A stretch of DNA of 64,000 nucleotides, taken from positions 1 to 64,000 of the forward strand of contig DATANV010000002.1 in assembly GCA_036266075.1 (NCBI GenBank), written 5' to 3'. Positions 49,963 to 58,686 of the stretch are shown here, piece by piece; the first letter of the stretch is position 1; the number at the start of each line of letters is the position of its first letter. The DNA is from VRUE01 sp036266075. Lineage in GTDB: Bacteria > Actinomycetota > Thermoleophilia > Solirubrobacterales > 70-9. The translations under genes were made by a program, and so were the position numbers. The notes beneath the pieces were generated by a model. The model made no database searches, had not been told where the DNA came from, and worked only from the letters and a program-made list of their open reading frames with translations.

Positions 49963-50440
49963 GCGAGAAGAAGCCAGTCGACCAGCAGATCGTCGACTTC
50001 CTCAAGAAGGAGGGCACCGCCACCGTCGACGAGGTCGCCGCTGCGGTGAAGATTGGCCGCACCAGCGCTCGCAAATACCTCGCCGGCCTGACGGTCGACA
50101 AGAAGCTCGTGCGGGCGCCGGGTGGTCGCGAAGGTCGCCGCAAGCTGCCTGACAATTTCTCCTTGCCGGAGAAAGGGCGAGGGGGTGAGCCGAAAAAAAC
50201 GGCCTCATCTGGATCGAAAGGTGGTCGTCTCGGACCGGGTGGGCTGGACACGCTCGTCCTCGGCCATCTGCGGCAGCACAAGGAAGATTCGCCGCAAACC
50301 GCGAGCGCGATCGGAAAGGCGATCGAGCGCTCTTCGGGCGCCGTGGCGACTGCCTGGCGCGGTTGGAGAAACAGGGAGAGGTGCGGCTGGCAAAGCCGAA
50401 GCCGCGCTCCTACGAGCTGGCAGAGGCGAAGAAGAAATGA
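49959..50440 (+). pseudogene. frameshifted double winged-helix DNA-binding protein
   Basis: ATG 49959 overlaps the preceding stop. First wHTH: QQIVDFLKKEGTATVDEVAA..IGRTSARKYLAGL..KLVRAPGG. Second wHTH starts LDTLVLGHLRQHKEDSPQTA and, after a one-base loss near 50353, completes as LARLEKQGEVRLAKPKPRSY to a stop at 50440. Ribosome-binding AGGAGGATC upstream. MarR/ArsR-like regulator of the same operon is inferred. Confidence 0.65.
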
Positions 50441-50458
50441 CCAACTCGCCAGCGAGGT

Positions 50459-50556
50459 CACGATTTCTCGGGGGTCGGGGTGCTTGCGTCGCACCGGGCG
50501 GAGAGGGCACAAGATGGTGCCGTCCGGTAGCTGACCCCGGCCCCCGAGGAATCGTG
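50459..50556. ncRNA. long stem with G-U pairs after the frameshifted operon
   Basis: 50459-50481 pairs with 50534-50556 over 23 positions, the only two non-Watson-Crick positions being G-U on the plus strand. Inside, CCGGGCGG (50494-50501) pairs with CCGTCCGG (50520-50527), again with one G-U. No U-tract. May be a terminator, a structured 3' element or a separate RNA. Confidence 0.55.
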
Positions 50557-51007
50557 GCCGCTGGGGCGCGAGCATGAGCCGGCTTGCCGATCGGCCAGGG
50601 GGAAGCGCGCCCCTCCGTCGACCGCCGTTCCCCGAGTCGATTCCACCCGGTCTCAACCACCTCGTGGTGACGGGAACGCTCTCGGGCGAGCCACGACAGG
50701 CCAAGGGTCCGCAGGGCGACATCGTCGGTGCTCTTTCCGATGGCGTTCCCAGTGCGAGACCCCGAGCGACCGCAGCAGCTCTGGACGTGGGCGAGTTGTG
50801 AGGTGGAAGCCCCCGAGCTGGTAGCCGAGCAAAGCCTTTCGGGCCTTCGAGTCGGTGCGCCGGTCCTCGCGGGCGGCCAGCTTGGCGAGCGGGATGGTAG
50901 GGAGGGCGGCCGGCGCGGCGTGATCGTCGCCTCCAATGTGCATCCAGGCGATCTTCCGGGTGACCACCGGATGCGGCTGTTCCTCCCGGGCGATGCGGAG
51001 GGCTGGC
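50557..51007. other. stretch without a recognisable gene
   Basis: Short open frames on both strands lack homology I can recognise, ribosome-binding sites and normal codon pattern. Possibly decayed sequence. Confidence 0.5.
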
Positions 51008-52162
51008 ATGGACCCGATTGAGATCCAGGGCCACTGTCTGCGTTTCGGCGAGAAGCTCAGGCGCATTCGGCGGGAGGTGGGCATCTCGATGGAGACCCTC
51101 GGCAATCGCGCCGGGCTGCATCGCACCGAGATCGGCCACCTGGAGCACGCAAGGCGGGAGCCGCGCTTGACGACCATCTTCAGGGTCGCGCACGCCCTGG
51201 ATATGTCGGCGAGCCGCCTCCTCGAGGACGTCGACCGCCTTGAGGGTGACGAGAACTCTGATCTGCAGCCATTGGTGGCTGTTCGAGGGCCGAGGCGCAG
51301 GCCACAGGGAGGTGAGGAGGACCCCGCGCGAGCGGGGTCCTCCACTACCTGCCTCGGCCCTCGAAGAACCACAAAGGCGACAGAGGATCGTTCCGGCCCG
51401 GATAGCGCATCGATTGACAGCGGCGCTGACGCCGAGCTGCCCCGCTGCATCGAGTGTGGGCGTGAGTTGGTCGACGTCGAGTCGGATGGCGATGCGGCGC
51501 CGATACGTGAGGACTGCGTTCCTGAAACCGGGCCGGGAAGTCCGTATGCAGATCGACTTTCGATCAACCTCCGCCAACTCCGCGTCGGCGCCGGCCTTGA
51601 GCGGAGCGAGCTTGAGACCCGAGCTGCGGCCCACTACATCTCCAAACTTGAGGGCGACGATGCCCACAACTTGCGGTTGACCACGGCCTTGCGGCTCGCC
51701 CACTCACTGCGCGCCTCGATCGAACAGCTAACCGACCGCATCTACTGGACGCCGGGTCAAGTAGTCCACGGATCTGAGCACCCTCCAGTGGAACGACTAC
51801 CCGGTTTCCTTCAGGTTCTGCCCGGCAATGAATCGCCCTTCGAGTCACCGCCGCTGCGAGATCCGGTGGTTGGCCGTCAGGAGGCGGCTGCGATCTTCGG
51901 GGCCAATGTCAGCGAGGCTCGCGAGCGTCGTCGTTTGACCCAGGCGCAGCTCGCTCGCCGCGCCGGCGTGGGCAAAAACGGCCTTTCGCTGATCAAGAGA
52001 GGTAACACGGAGACGTCGGTCAAGCTCCTGCTCGCGCTGGCTCGCTCGCTGGAAGTTCCGCCGGACCTCCTTCTCGGGGACATTACCTGGAGCCCCGTCT
52101 CCCGGCCCCCCGGATCGGGTCGACCCGGGTGTAGCCGCGACATTGCGATCCGGCGCCTTTGA
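51008..52162 (+). CDS. protein with three XRE-type helix-turn-helix domains
   Basis: ATG 51008, 384 residues. HTH1 about 12-75 (FGEKLRRIRREVGISMETLG..GLHRTEIGHLEHARREP), an unstructured linker with CIEC (about 140), HTH2 about 178-240 (NLRQLRVGAG..HYISKLEGDD, one helix looks degraded), HTH3 about 300-360 (NVSEARERRRLTQAQLARRAGVGKNGLSLIKRGN). A strong hairpin at 51282-51365 lies in the linker, so HTH1 may have been a separate gene. Ends TTGA overlapping the next frame. Confidence 0.6.
   Translation: MDPIEIQGHCLRFGEKLRRIRREVGISMETLGNRAGLHRTEIGHLEHARREPRLTTIFRVAHALDMSASRLLEDVDRLEGDENSDLQPLVAVRGPRRRPQGGEEDPARAGSSTTCLGPRRTTKATEDRSGPDSASIDSGADAELPRCIECGRELVDVESDGDAAPIREDCVPETGPGSPYADRLSINLRQLRVGAGLERSELETRAAAHYISKLEGDDAHNLRLTTALRLAHSLRASIEQLTDRIYWTPGQVVHGSEHPPVERLPGFLQVLPGNESPFESPPLRDPVVGRQEAAAIFGANVSEARERRRLTQAQLARRAGVGKNGLSLIKRGNTETSVKLLLALARSLEVPPDLLLGDITWSPVSRPPGSGRPGCSRDIAIRRL
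51282..51365. repeat. nested perfect hairpins in XRE-gene linker
   Basis: Outer arms TTCGAGGGCCGAGGC (51282-51296) and GCCTCGGCCCTCGAA (51351-51365), 15 bp perfect. Inner arms GGAGGACCCCGC (51316-51327) and GCGGGGTCCTCC (51332-51343), 12 bp perfect with a GCGA tetraloop. Resembles actinobacterial U-less terminators but is inside an open frame. Confidence 0.75.
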
Positions 52163-53131
52163 ATGAGGGCAAGATGGCACGTGAGATCGCCGAGGCGATT
52201 GGTGTCCCGCCCGGAACGGTCTGGGCGACGGTGCATCGACTGCGTGAGCGTGGCGAGCTCCTTGGCTACCGCCGCCGCGTTCGCCGCAAGCGTTCGACGC
52301 TCCCGGCACGAGATGGGGGGCCAGAGTGTGACCCCGCCATATTGAAGCCCGGCAAAGCCTCCAACGAGGAGATAGCCGGCTGCATCGGGGTCAACGTCAA
52401 GATTCGTCGCGCGGAATCGGGTTTGACGCTTCGACAGCTCGCCGAGGCCGCGGAGACGCACTTCTCCCATCTGTCGCGGATTGAGCGGGGGGTTTCGAAG
52501 ATCCCGCAGCTCGCCCTCATCCTCAAACTGGCTGGAAGCCTCAACGTGCGCTGCGGCCTCCTCACCGCCGGGGTGATCTGGGATCCGGCGTCGGGCGCGT
52601 TTCTGATAGAGGAGTGCCCGCCCGCACCTCACACGGCAGTCGATCGGCTCGGAGCCAACGCGAAGCGAGCTCGACTGCTGGCCGACCTCTCCCAGCAGGC
52701 GCTGGCCGACCGGGCCTCCATGAGCCGCGGCGATCTCGTGGACTTCGAGCGGGGGGAACCGGAACTTCGGGATCTGCATAGTCATACGGCTGGCTGGCGC
52801 ATTGGGTCTCCCTTTCGCCCAGTTGTTTGCCGGCCTGGCGAATTGGCACATCCGCCCGCTTGCCCTACCGGAATTCCTGCCCGGAGAAGCGCCGACCAAA
52901 GCCGAGCGCGATCAGCTGCTCATCCGGTTCTGGAGAGAAGGTCGAGGGGAACCGGAAATCGCTGAAGCGTTGGATCTGGCGAGAAGCTCGGTCGGCCCAT
53001 ACATCCAGGATTTGCGCGATAGCGGAGTACAGCTTGCGTATCGTCGTCCGCCGCGGAATCGAACTGAGTTCATGGCACGCCGCCGGCGCGGTGACTCCGG
53101 TTCTGCCTCGCGGGTACAGAGACGGCCTTAA
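52159..53131 (+). pseudogene. frameshifted multi-HTH (wHTH-XRE-XRE-wHTH) protein
   Basis: Starts at TTG 52159 or just downstream. Order: small HTH (EIAEAIGVPPGTVWATVHRL), XRE (NVKIRRAESGLTLRQLAEAA..FSHLSRIERG), second XRE (NAKRARLLADLSQQALADRA) whose last helix changes frame near 52775, completed as VIRLAGALGLPFAQLFAGLA, then HTH (EIAEALDLARSSVGPYIQDL). The first and last HTH resemble each other, suggesting duplication of an XRE-XRE-HTH unit. Confidence 0.55.
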
Positions 53132-53417
53132 GCAGGCTTTGCGGCGAATCGGATCACGTACATGGAGCGGCCTCCTCTTCGGATCGGTCGCTGCTTCGCT
53201 ATCCCTGTGAGCGTGGAGCAATCCCGGCCGAGAGAACTCGAGCGCTTGCGCTGTGCCGTCGCGGGGTATCGGGAAAGGCGGGCTGCCGGCCCGGGTCCCA
53301 GCGGCTTTCATCGGCTCACCTGAGCTGGTTCCCGCTCGGGGTAGGCGACCAACCGCATCAGAGCGGTGAGGCGTCCGGGCCGGCGGTACCCCGCCCAAAT
53401 CGACCAAGGAGCTTCCG
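53132..53417. other. noncoding gap before DJ-1 gene
   Basis: No gene or clear promoter seen apart from the AAGGAGC ribosome-binding site just before 53418. Confidence 0.5.
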
Positions 53418-54002
53418 ATGTCAGACCAGCTACAGGGAAAGAGGATCGCGATCCTCGTTGCCAACGAGGGGGTCGAGCAGGTCGAGTTGACCAGCCCTCT
53501 TGACGCGCTGCACAACGCAGGCGCGGACGTCAGCCTTCTCGCGCCTGAAGAAGGCGAGATCCAGGCTTTCAACCACCTCGATAAGCGCGACACCTTCACC
53601 CCGGACAAGACTGTGGGACAAGCGAGCCCTGACGACTACGACGGCCTCGTGCTGCCCGGCGGCGTGGCCAACCCCGACCAACTGCGCACGGACACCGACG
53701 CCGTCCAGTTCGTCCGCGCCTTCTTCGAGGCGGGCAAGCCGGTCGGCGCGATCTGCCACGCGCCGTGGACCCTGATCAACGCGGGGGTCGTTGACGGCCG
53801 CACGCTGACCTCCTGGCCAAGCCTGCAGACCGACCTGCGCAACGCCGGTGCCGAGTGGGTCGACGAGGAAGTCCACGTCGACCAAGGTCTCGTCACCAGT
53901 CGCAAACCCGATGACCTTGACGCTTTCAACGCCAAGCTCGTCGAGGAGTTCGCCGAGGGGGTGCATGAGGGTCAGCGCGAGGCGACTTCGGCTCACGCTT
54001 AG
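53418..54002 (+). CDS. DJ-1/PfpI family protein (general stress protein 18-like)
   Basis: 194 residues, complete. RIAILVANEGVEQVELTSPL at the start, acidic Glu of the site, and nucleophile-elbow AICHAPWTL with the reactive Cys. Family members are deglycases, chaperones or proteases; the exact reaction is unsettled. Intact despite broken neighbours on both sides. Confidence 0.92.
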   Translation: MSDQLQGKRIAILVANEGVEQVELTSPLDALHNAGADVSLLAPEEGEIQAFNHLDKRDTFTPDKTVGQASPDDYDGLVLPGGVANPDQLRTDTDAVQFVRAFFEAGKPVGAICHAPWTLINAGVVDGRTLTSWPSLQTDLRNAGAEWVDEEVHVDQGLVTSRKPDDLDAFNAKLVEEFAEGVHEGQREATSAHA

Positions 54003-54022
54003 CTGGGTGCCCCGTCGGGTAA
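53997..54022 (+). promoter_or_regulatory. SigB/SigF-like promoter before small basic protein
   Basis: GCTT, 16 nt, GGGTAA, ending 28 nt before ATG 54051. Confidence 0.4.
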
Positions 54023-54064
54023 TGGGCTAGCCGAGGAAAGGAGTTAGCCCATGCCCCTCGCGGC

Positions 54065-54391
54065 GTGAAAAAAGGCAGCAAACGCGCTCGTCAGTACGAG
54101 CACATCAAGAAGAGCGAGAAGGACGCCGGTCGCTCAGAGGGCCGGGCGGAGGAGATCGCCGCGCGCGCAGTCAACAAGGAAAAGGCGCGCTCGGGAGAGT
54201 CGAAAACGTCCTCGCGCAGCTCAAAACGCGGCAGCTCGGCCAGCAGTCGCGGCGGCAAGCGCTCGGGCAGCGGACCGGGCGGCCGGACCCGCGAACAGCT
54301 CTACAACGACGCCAAGAAGCTCGGCGTCGAAGGACGCTCGAAGATGAGCAAGTCCCAGCTTCAGCGCGCCGTTGCCGGGGCGGAAAGCTGA
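54065..54391 (+). CDS. small basic protein with Rho-N/SAP-like C-terminus
   Basis: 108 residues from GTG: KKGSKRARQYEHIKKSEKDAG, Ser/Gly/Lys-rich middle, then TREQLYNDAKKLGVEGRSKM and a final helix, a Rho-N-like nucleic-acid-binding motif also seen in the gene at 62724. The good ribosome-binding site (AAAGGAG, 7 nt spacing) serves ATG 54051, whose frame ends after five codons in GTGA; one lost base would explain this, so the true start may be 54051 with a frameshift. Confidence 0.65.
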   Translation: MKKGSKRARQYEHIKKSEKDAGRSEGRAEEIAARAVNKEKARSGESKTSSRSSKRGSSASSRGGKRSGSGPGGRTREQLYNDAKKLGVEGRSKMSKSQLQRAVAGAES

Positions 54392-54429
54392 CGAAAGAGG
54401 CGAGGTGGGTGGGTCGTCGGACCTATCAC

Positions 54430-54838
54430 CTATCGGGCGGCGCTCGCTGAGGGCGCCCAGAAGTCCTTGACCTTCGTCGCGTCTTGATCCGATACGGCGT
54501 GAAACCGCCCAGATCTCGACCGGCTCCTCGCTTTCATTGCGGTGCGAGCGGATGGTGCCGGGCGCGACCCTCACCGCCGAGCCCGCCTGAACCTCCTCGA
54601 CGTCGTCCCCGAAGCGCATCGTCAGGGTGCCGCGGGTGACGATGTAGATCTCCTCCAGCTCCTCGTGGAGTGGCCGGTTCCCTGCTCAAAGTCGGAGTGG
54701 GGCGGCACCCGGATCAGGGTCACCGCAACCTGCTCGGCGTCGAGCGCTTCCTTCAGGCTGTGGAACTCGCCGGGAACTTCGCTGCCGGCGTAGGCGTCCT
54801 CAACATCGTCAGCTCGAACGATGGAGTAGCCCGCTCAC
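54430..54838 (-). pseudogene. cupin-domain protein gene broken by several frameshifts
   Basis: Read across frames: GTG at 54838 (MSG), then YSIVRADDVEDAYAGSEVPG..VAVTLIRVPPHSDFEQGTGH, frame change near 54675, LHEELEEIYIVTRGTLTMRF..GSAVRVAPGTIRSHRNES..EIWAVSRRI, frame change near 54492, DQDATKVKDFWAPSASAAR and stop. Cupin motifs 1 and 2 are clear. Three single-base changes make it nonfunctional as sequenced. Confidence 0.65.
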
Positions 54839-54846
54839 CGCGCTGC

Positions 54847-55035
54847 TCAGGTTTTGCGTTCGAGGTCGGCGACCTCCTCAGCCTTCTCGTCGGCCCTCTC
54901 CTGGGCACGACTCAACTCCTCCCTCTTTTCACCCTTGCGCTCCTCGCGTTTGCCCTGGCGACGCAGGGAGGCGTCGTCGGTGAGGTCACCAGCGGCCTTC
55001 TTCGCCCTGCCGGTGATCTTGTCGATGATTCCCAT
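54847..55035 (-). CDS. CsbD-family stress protein
   Basis: 62 residues: GIIDKITGRAKKAAGDLTDD, then a highly charged helical tail (KREERKGEKREELSRAQERA). CsbD-like proteins are abundant, small and under sigma-B control in Bacillus; their molecular role is unknown. A matching promoter lies upstream. Confidence 0.85.
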   Translation of the reverse strand: MGIIDKITGRAKKAAGDLTDDASLRRQGKREERKGEKREELSRAQERADEKAEEVADLERKT

Positions 55036-55068
55036 TTCTGAGCCTTTCTCGTTGGGTATGGCTCCCGG

Positions 55069-55093
55069 GTACCCGGATCGCCTTGAGCCGAAC
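55069..55093 (-). promoter_or_regulatory. SigB/SigF-like promoter for csbD-like gene
   Basis: On the minus strand: GTTC, 15 nt, GGGTAC, about 34 nt upstream of the start codon. Confidence 0.5.
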
Positions 55094-55129
55094 GCGGGGG
55101 CTTTATGCGAGCTGCGGCATTTGCCGGGT

Positions 55130-56302
55130 CTAGGTGAGGCTCGCGCCGCTTTCGGGGTCGAAGAGACGGAGGCGGGCAGTGTCCGCCCAGAGCTCTGCCT
55201 TTTCGCCTCGCCGGATCGCGCTGGACGCATCGAGCCGGGCGACGACCTGCTCCTTTCCCTCACGCAGGTGTACGGCGCCGATCTCATCGAGGCTGTCCCC
55301 GACGACATCGGCGAGCTGGTCGGACTCGACTCCCTCCGACTCCATATGGAAGTAGACGTAGAGGTCAGAGCCCAACGACTCAACGAGATCCGCCTCAACC
55401 TCGAAGACGAGGCCACGTTCCTCCTTGAGGTCGTCGCCGATGATTGAAGCGTCCTCGAAGTTCTCTGGACGCAACCCCGCGACCACCTTCCCCTCCGCTC
55501 GGTCACGCACCGCATCGCCGACGTCCACCTCACCGATCGGCAGCTTCACTCGCCCACCGCTCAGCTCGGCAGGCATGAAGTTCATGGCCGGCGAGCCGAT
55601 GAAGCCGGCGACGAAGAGGGTCTTCGGGTTGCTGTAGAGCTCGGCAGGTGAGCCGACCTGCTGGAGCTCCCCGCTCCTCATCACCGCGACCCGGTCGCCG
55701 AGAGTCATCGCCTCGGTCTGGTCGTGAGTGACGTAGACGGTCGTCGTGCCGAGACGGGATTGCAGGCGGGCGAGCTCAGTGCGCATCTGCACGCGAAGCT
55801 TGGCGTCGAGGTTGGAGAGCGGCTCGTCGAGCAGGAAGGCCTTGGGGTTGCGGACGATAGCCCGACCCATCGCGACCCGTTGACGCTGCCCGCCCGAGAG
55901 ATTCGCAGGCCGGCGGTCGAGGTGCTGGCGCAGGTCGAGGACGTCGGCGGCCTCCTCCACCTTGCGGTCGATCTCGGCCCCTTGGGTTCCGGCGAGCTTC
56001 AACGCGAAGCCCATGTTCTCGCGCACGGTCATGTGGGGATAGAGGGCGTAGTTCTGAAACACCATCGCGATGTCACGATCCTTCGGCGGTCGCTCGTTGA
56101 CCGTCTCGCCGTCGATCTTGACCTCCCCCCGCGAGATCTCCTCGAGGCCGGCGATCATTCGCAGTGCGGTCGACTTGCCGCAGCCCGACGGCCCGACGAG
56201 GATCATGAACTCCCCGTCATCGACCTCGAGATCGACGTCCTTGACGGCTTCGTAGCCATCGGCGAAGACCTTGCTCACCCCGTCGAGGACTATCTCCGCC
56301 AT
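55130..56302 (-). CDS. sugar ABC transporter ATP-binding protein (MalK/UgpC/SugC type)
   Basis: 390 residues. Walker A GPSGCGKSTALR, Q-loop MVFQNYALYPHM, signature LSGGQRQRVAMGRA, Walker B FLLDEPLSNLDAKLR, H-loop THDQTEAMTLGD, then a C-terminal TOBE domain. MalK-type ATPases energise carbohydrate importers; the divergent permease genes lack one of their own, so this is the likely partner. ATG 56302 begins at conserved MAEIVLDGV. Confidence 0.92.
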   Translation of the reverse strand: MAEIVLDGVSKVFADGYEAVKDVDLEVDDGEFMILVGPSGCGKSTALRMIAGLEEISRGEVKIDGETVNERPPKDRDIAMVFQNYALYPHMTVRENMGFALKLAGTQGAEIDRKVEEAADVLDLRQHLDRRPANLSGGQRQRVAMGRAIVRNPKAFLLDEPLSNLDAKLRVQMRTELARLQSRLGTTTVYVTHDQTEAMTLGDRVAVMRSGELQQVGSPAELYSNPKTLFVAGFIGSPAMNFMPAELSGGRVKLPIGEVDVGDAVRDRAEGKVVAGLRPENFEDASIIGDDLKEERGLVFEVEADLVESLGSDLYVYFHMESEGVESDQLADVVGDSLDEIGAVHLREGKEQVVARLDASSAIRRGEKAELWADTARLRLFDPESGASLT

Positions 56303-56395
56303 CTCCTGGCCTTTCTCGCCATCGCCCCTCTCTCCGTACGTAAATGGGGGGGGCTCGCTACCGAGATCCCCTGGGGAAGCTCTGGCTAAACCCGC

Positions 56396-56420
56396 GTTTG
56401 GCAATCGCCATGCGGGGTAG
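56396..56420 (+). promoter_or_regulatory. SigB/SigF consensus promoter for sugar-importer operon
   Basis: GTTT (56396-56399), 15 nt, GGGTAG (56415-56420): exact consensus. Downstream, GGAATATTTC at about 56435-56444 is nearly palindromic with flanking CCG/CGG and could be an operator. GAAGGAG lies before the GTG. Confidence 0.5.
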
Positions 56421-56467
56421 GTCAGTTTTGCGCCGGAATATTTCGGCCCGGAGCGAAGGAGCCGAAC

Positions 56468-57742
56468 GTGACGCGTACGGTCCGTGCATATCTGGTTCTG
56501 TGGGGATTCTGCTTTGCTGCGCTGGGGTTGGTCGCGTGCGGGGGTGGCAGCAGCGGCGGCGGTCCGGAAGCGAAGACGCTACAGCCCTCCGACGCCAAGA
56601 ACGCCTCCGGGAAGGTCGCCTGGTGCATTGGCAAGGACACCAGCGGCGCCTTCAAGACCGCGGTCGAACGCTTCAACTCGCAAAACCCGCAGCTGCAGGC
56701 CGAACTGCTCGAACTGCCCGAAAACGCCGACCTGCAGCGCGAACAGCAGATCCAGCGGCTGCGCGCCGAATCGAACGAGTGCGACGTGCTTGGCATGGAC
56801 GTGATCTGGACCGCGGAGTACGCCGCGGCGGGTTGGCTCTACGACCTCACCCCGGTGGTCGAAGCGGACGAAAGCGAGTTCATCCCCTCGACCGTGGAAA
56901 CCGTCGAATACGAAGACAAGAAGTGGGCTCTCCCCTTCAACACCAACGCCGGCTTCCTCTTCTACCGCACTAATGAATCGCCGCAAGCGCCGACCACCTG
57001 GGAGGCCGTCTACAAAGACGCCCAGAAAGACAATGGGCTCGTCTACCAGGGCGAACGCTATGAGGGCCTGACTGTCAACTTCCTCGAGCTCCTCTACAGC
57101 GACGGCGGCAAGGTCCTCTCCGAAGACGGGGAAACCGTGGAAATCGACACGCCGCAGACGCGCGAAGTCCTCGACTTCATGCGCAAGGGCATCGAAGACG
57201 GAGCGGTGCCTAGATCGGTGACCACCTACGAAGAGGAGAGTTCGAGGAGAGCCTTCGAGTCCGGTCACGCCACCTTCATGCGTAACTGGCCCTACGCCTA
57301 CGCGCTCGGCAAGGAATCCGGCATCGCCAATGAATTCGCGGTCGCCAAGTTCCCGGGCTTCGGCGGCAATGAAGGCGCCGGCGTGGTGGGTGGCTACAAC
57401 CTCGGCATTTCCGCCTACACCGACAATCCCGACGGCTCGCTCGCCTTCGCCGAATTCCTCACCACGGAGCCGGTGCAGAAGGAAATGTTCCTCAAGGCGA
57501 CGTTGCCGGCGGTGGCGACCGCCGTCTACGAAGACCCCGAGGTGAAGAAAGAAATCCCCTTCACCGAGGAACTTCTGAGGGCGGTCGAACAGGCGCAGGC
57601 GCGGCCGGTCTCGCCGGTCTACACGGAAATCTCCGAAGCGATCGCCGACAACGTCTTCGAAGTGCTGAACGGCAGGCAGTCCGCCGACGGAGCGACTTCG
57701 AAGATGGGCTCCGAAATTGAAGATGCGCTGCAGAGGTTCTAG
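56468..57742 (+). CDS. ABC transporter sugar-binding lipoprotein (family 1, LpqY/ThuE-like)
   Basis: 424 residues. Lipobox LGLVAC puts the lipidated Cys at about 24, followed by a Gly/Ser linker. The mature part has the family-1 solute-binding fold (VIWTAEYAAAGWLYDLTPVV, WALPFNTNAGFLFYR, FMRNWPYAYAL). Best match in style is trehalose/maltose binding proteins. Glutamate codons are mainly GAA. GTG start. Confidence 0.9.
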   Translation: MTRTVRAYLVLWGFCFAALGLVACGGGSSGGGPEAKTLQPSDAKNASGKVAWCIGKDTSGAFKTAVERFNSQNPQLQAELLELPENADLQREQQIQRLRAESNECDVLGMDVIWTAEYAAAGWLYDLTPVVEADESEFIPSTVETVEYEDKKWALPFNTNAGFLFYRTNESPQAPTTWEAVYKDAQKDNGLVYQGERYEGLTVNFLELLYSDGGKVLSEDGETVEIDTPQTREVLDFMRKGIEDGAVPRSVTTYEEESSRRAFESGHATFMRNWPYAYALGKESGIANEFAVAKFPGFGGNEGAGVVGGYNLGISAYTDNPDGSLAFAEFLTTEPVQKEMFLKATLPAVATAVYEDPEVKKEIPFTEELLRAVEQAQARPVSPVYTEISEAIADNVFEVLNGRQSADGATSKMGSEIEDALQRF

Positions 57743-58683
57743 TGGAGGCCAAAGCCGCTCGGCTTTCCATGCCTCGGGGCGGACGGCGCTCTGTCTTCCG
57801 AGGGGAGCGGCGCCTCGGGGCAGCTATGCTGGGGCCTTCGCTGGCGGTAATCGCACTCGTCGCGGCCTACCCGATCTGCTACGCGGTCTGGCTTTCCCTT
57901 AACGAATACAGCGTCATCACGCCGGGACTCTCTCGGTTCGTGGGGCTCGATAACTACCTCGAAGCGCTCGGCTCGGCCCAGTTCTGGGAAGCGATGGAGA
58001 CGACCATCCTCTTCACCGTCATCTCAGTGGGGCTTGAGTTGGCGATCGGGCTCGGCATGGCCCTCGTCATGCACCAGGCGTTCCGCGGGCGAGCCCTGCT
58101 GCGGGCGGTCGTGCTCGTCCCCTGGGCGATCCTCACGGTCGTCACCGCGATCACCTGGCGCACGATCTTCGAACCCGAACTCGGCTTCGTCAACACGACG
58201 TTGAGCGCCCTCGGACTGCCGGGAGGTGACGTGGTCTGGCTCGGCGAGGAAGGCTACGCCCTGGCGGCGATGATCCTCGCCGACGTCTGGAAGACGGCTC
58301 CCTTCATGGCGCTCCTCATCCTCGCCGGGCTGCAGGGAATACCCGACGAGCTGCACGACGCAGCGAAGGTCGACGGCGCCAACACCTGGCAGCGGTTTCG
58401 CAGCATCACCCTACCCCTGCTCGTGCCAGCAATCACCGTCGCGCTGATCTTCCGCACCCTGGACGCCCTGCGCATTTTCGACCTGCCCTACGTATTGACC
58501 AAGGGGGCGAACGGGACCGAAACGCTCTCGCTGATAGCCCAGACCGAACTCGTCGCCAATCGCAATACCGGGCTCGGCTCCGCGCTCGCGGTGCTCACCT
58601 TCATCACGGTGATGGGCATCTCCTTCCTCTACATCCGCTTCATGGGCGGCAACATCCGCGCCCTGACCAGGGAAGAGGAGTGA
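57742..58683 (+). CDS. sugar ABC transporter permease (MalF/SugA-like)
   Basis: 313 residues with six TMs and the EAA loop DELHDAAKVDGANTWQRFRS, which contacts the ATPase. N-terminal basic cytosolic extension of about 25 residues. GTG overlaps the last base of the binding-protein stop. Confidence 0.92.
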   Translation: MEAKAARLSMPRGGRRSVFRGERRLGAAMLGPSLAVIALVAAYPICYAVWLSLNEYSVITPGLSRFVGLDNYLEALGSAQFWEAMETTILFTVISVGLELAIGLGMALVMHQAFRGRALLRAVVLVPWAILTVVTAITWRTIFEPELGFVNTTLSALGLPGGDVVWLGEEGYALAAMILADVWKTAPFMALLILAGLQGIPDELHDAAKVDGANTWQRFRSITLPLLVPAITVALIFRTLDALRIFDLPYVLTKGANGTETLSLIAQTELVANRNTGLGSALAVLTFITVMGISFLYIRFMGGNIRALTREEE

Positions 58684-58686
58684 GCG

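Noticed and set aside
53328..53344. SigB-like promoter for the DJ-1 gene
   Set aside because: GGGTAG is present but no GTTT-like box lies 15-17 nt upstream.
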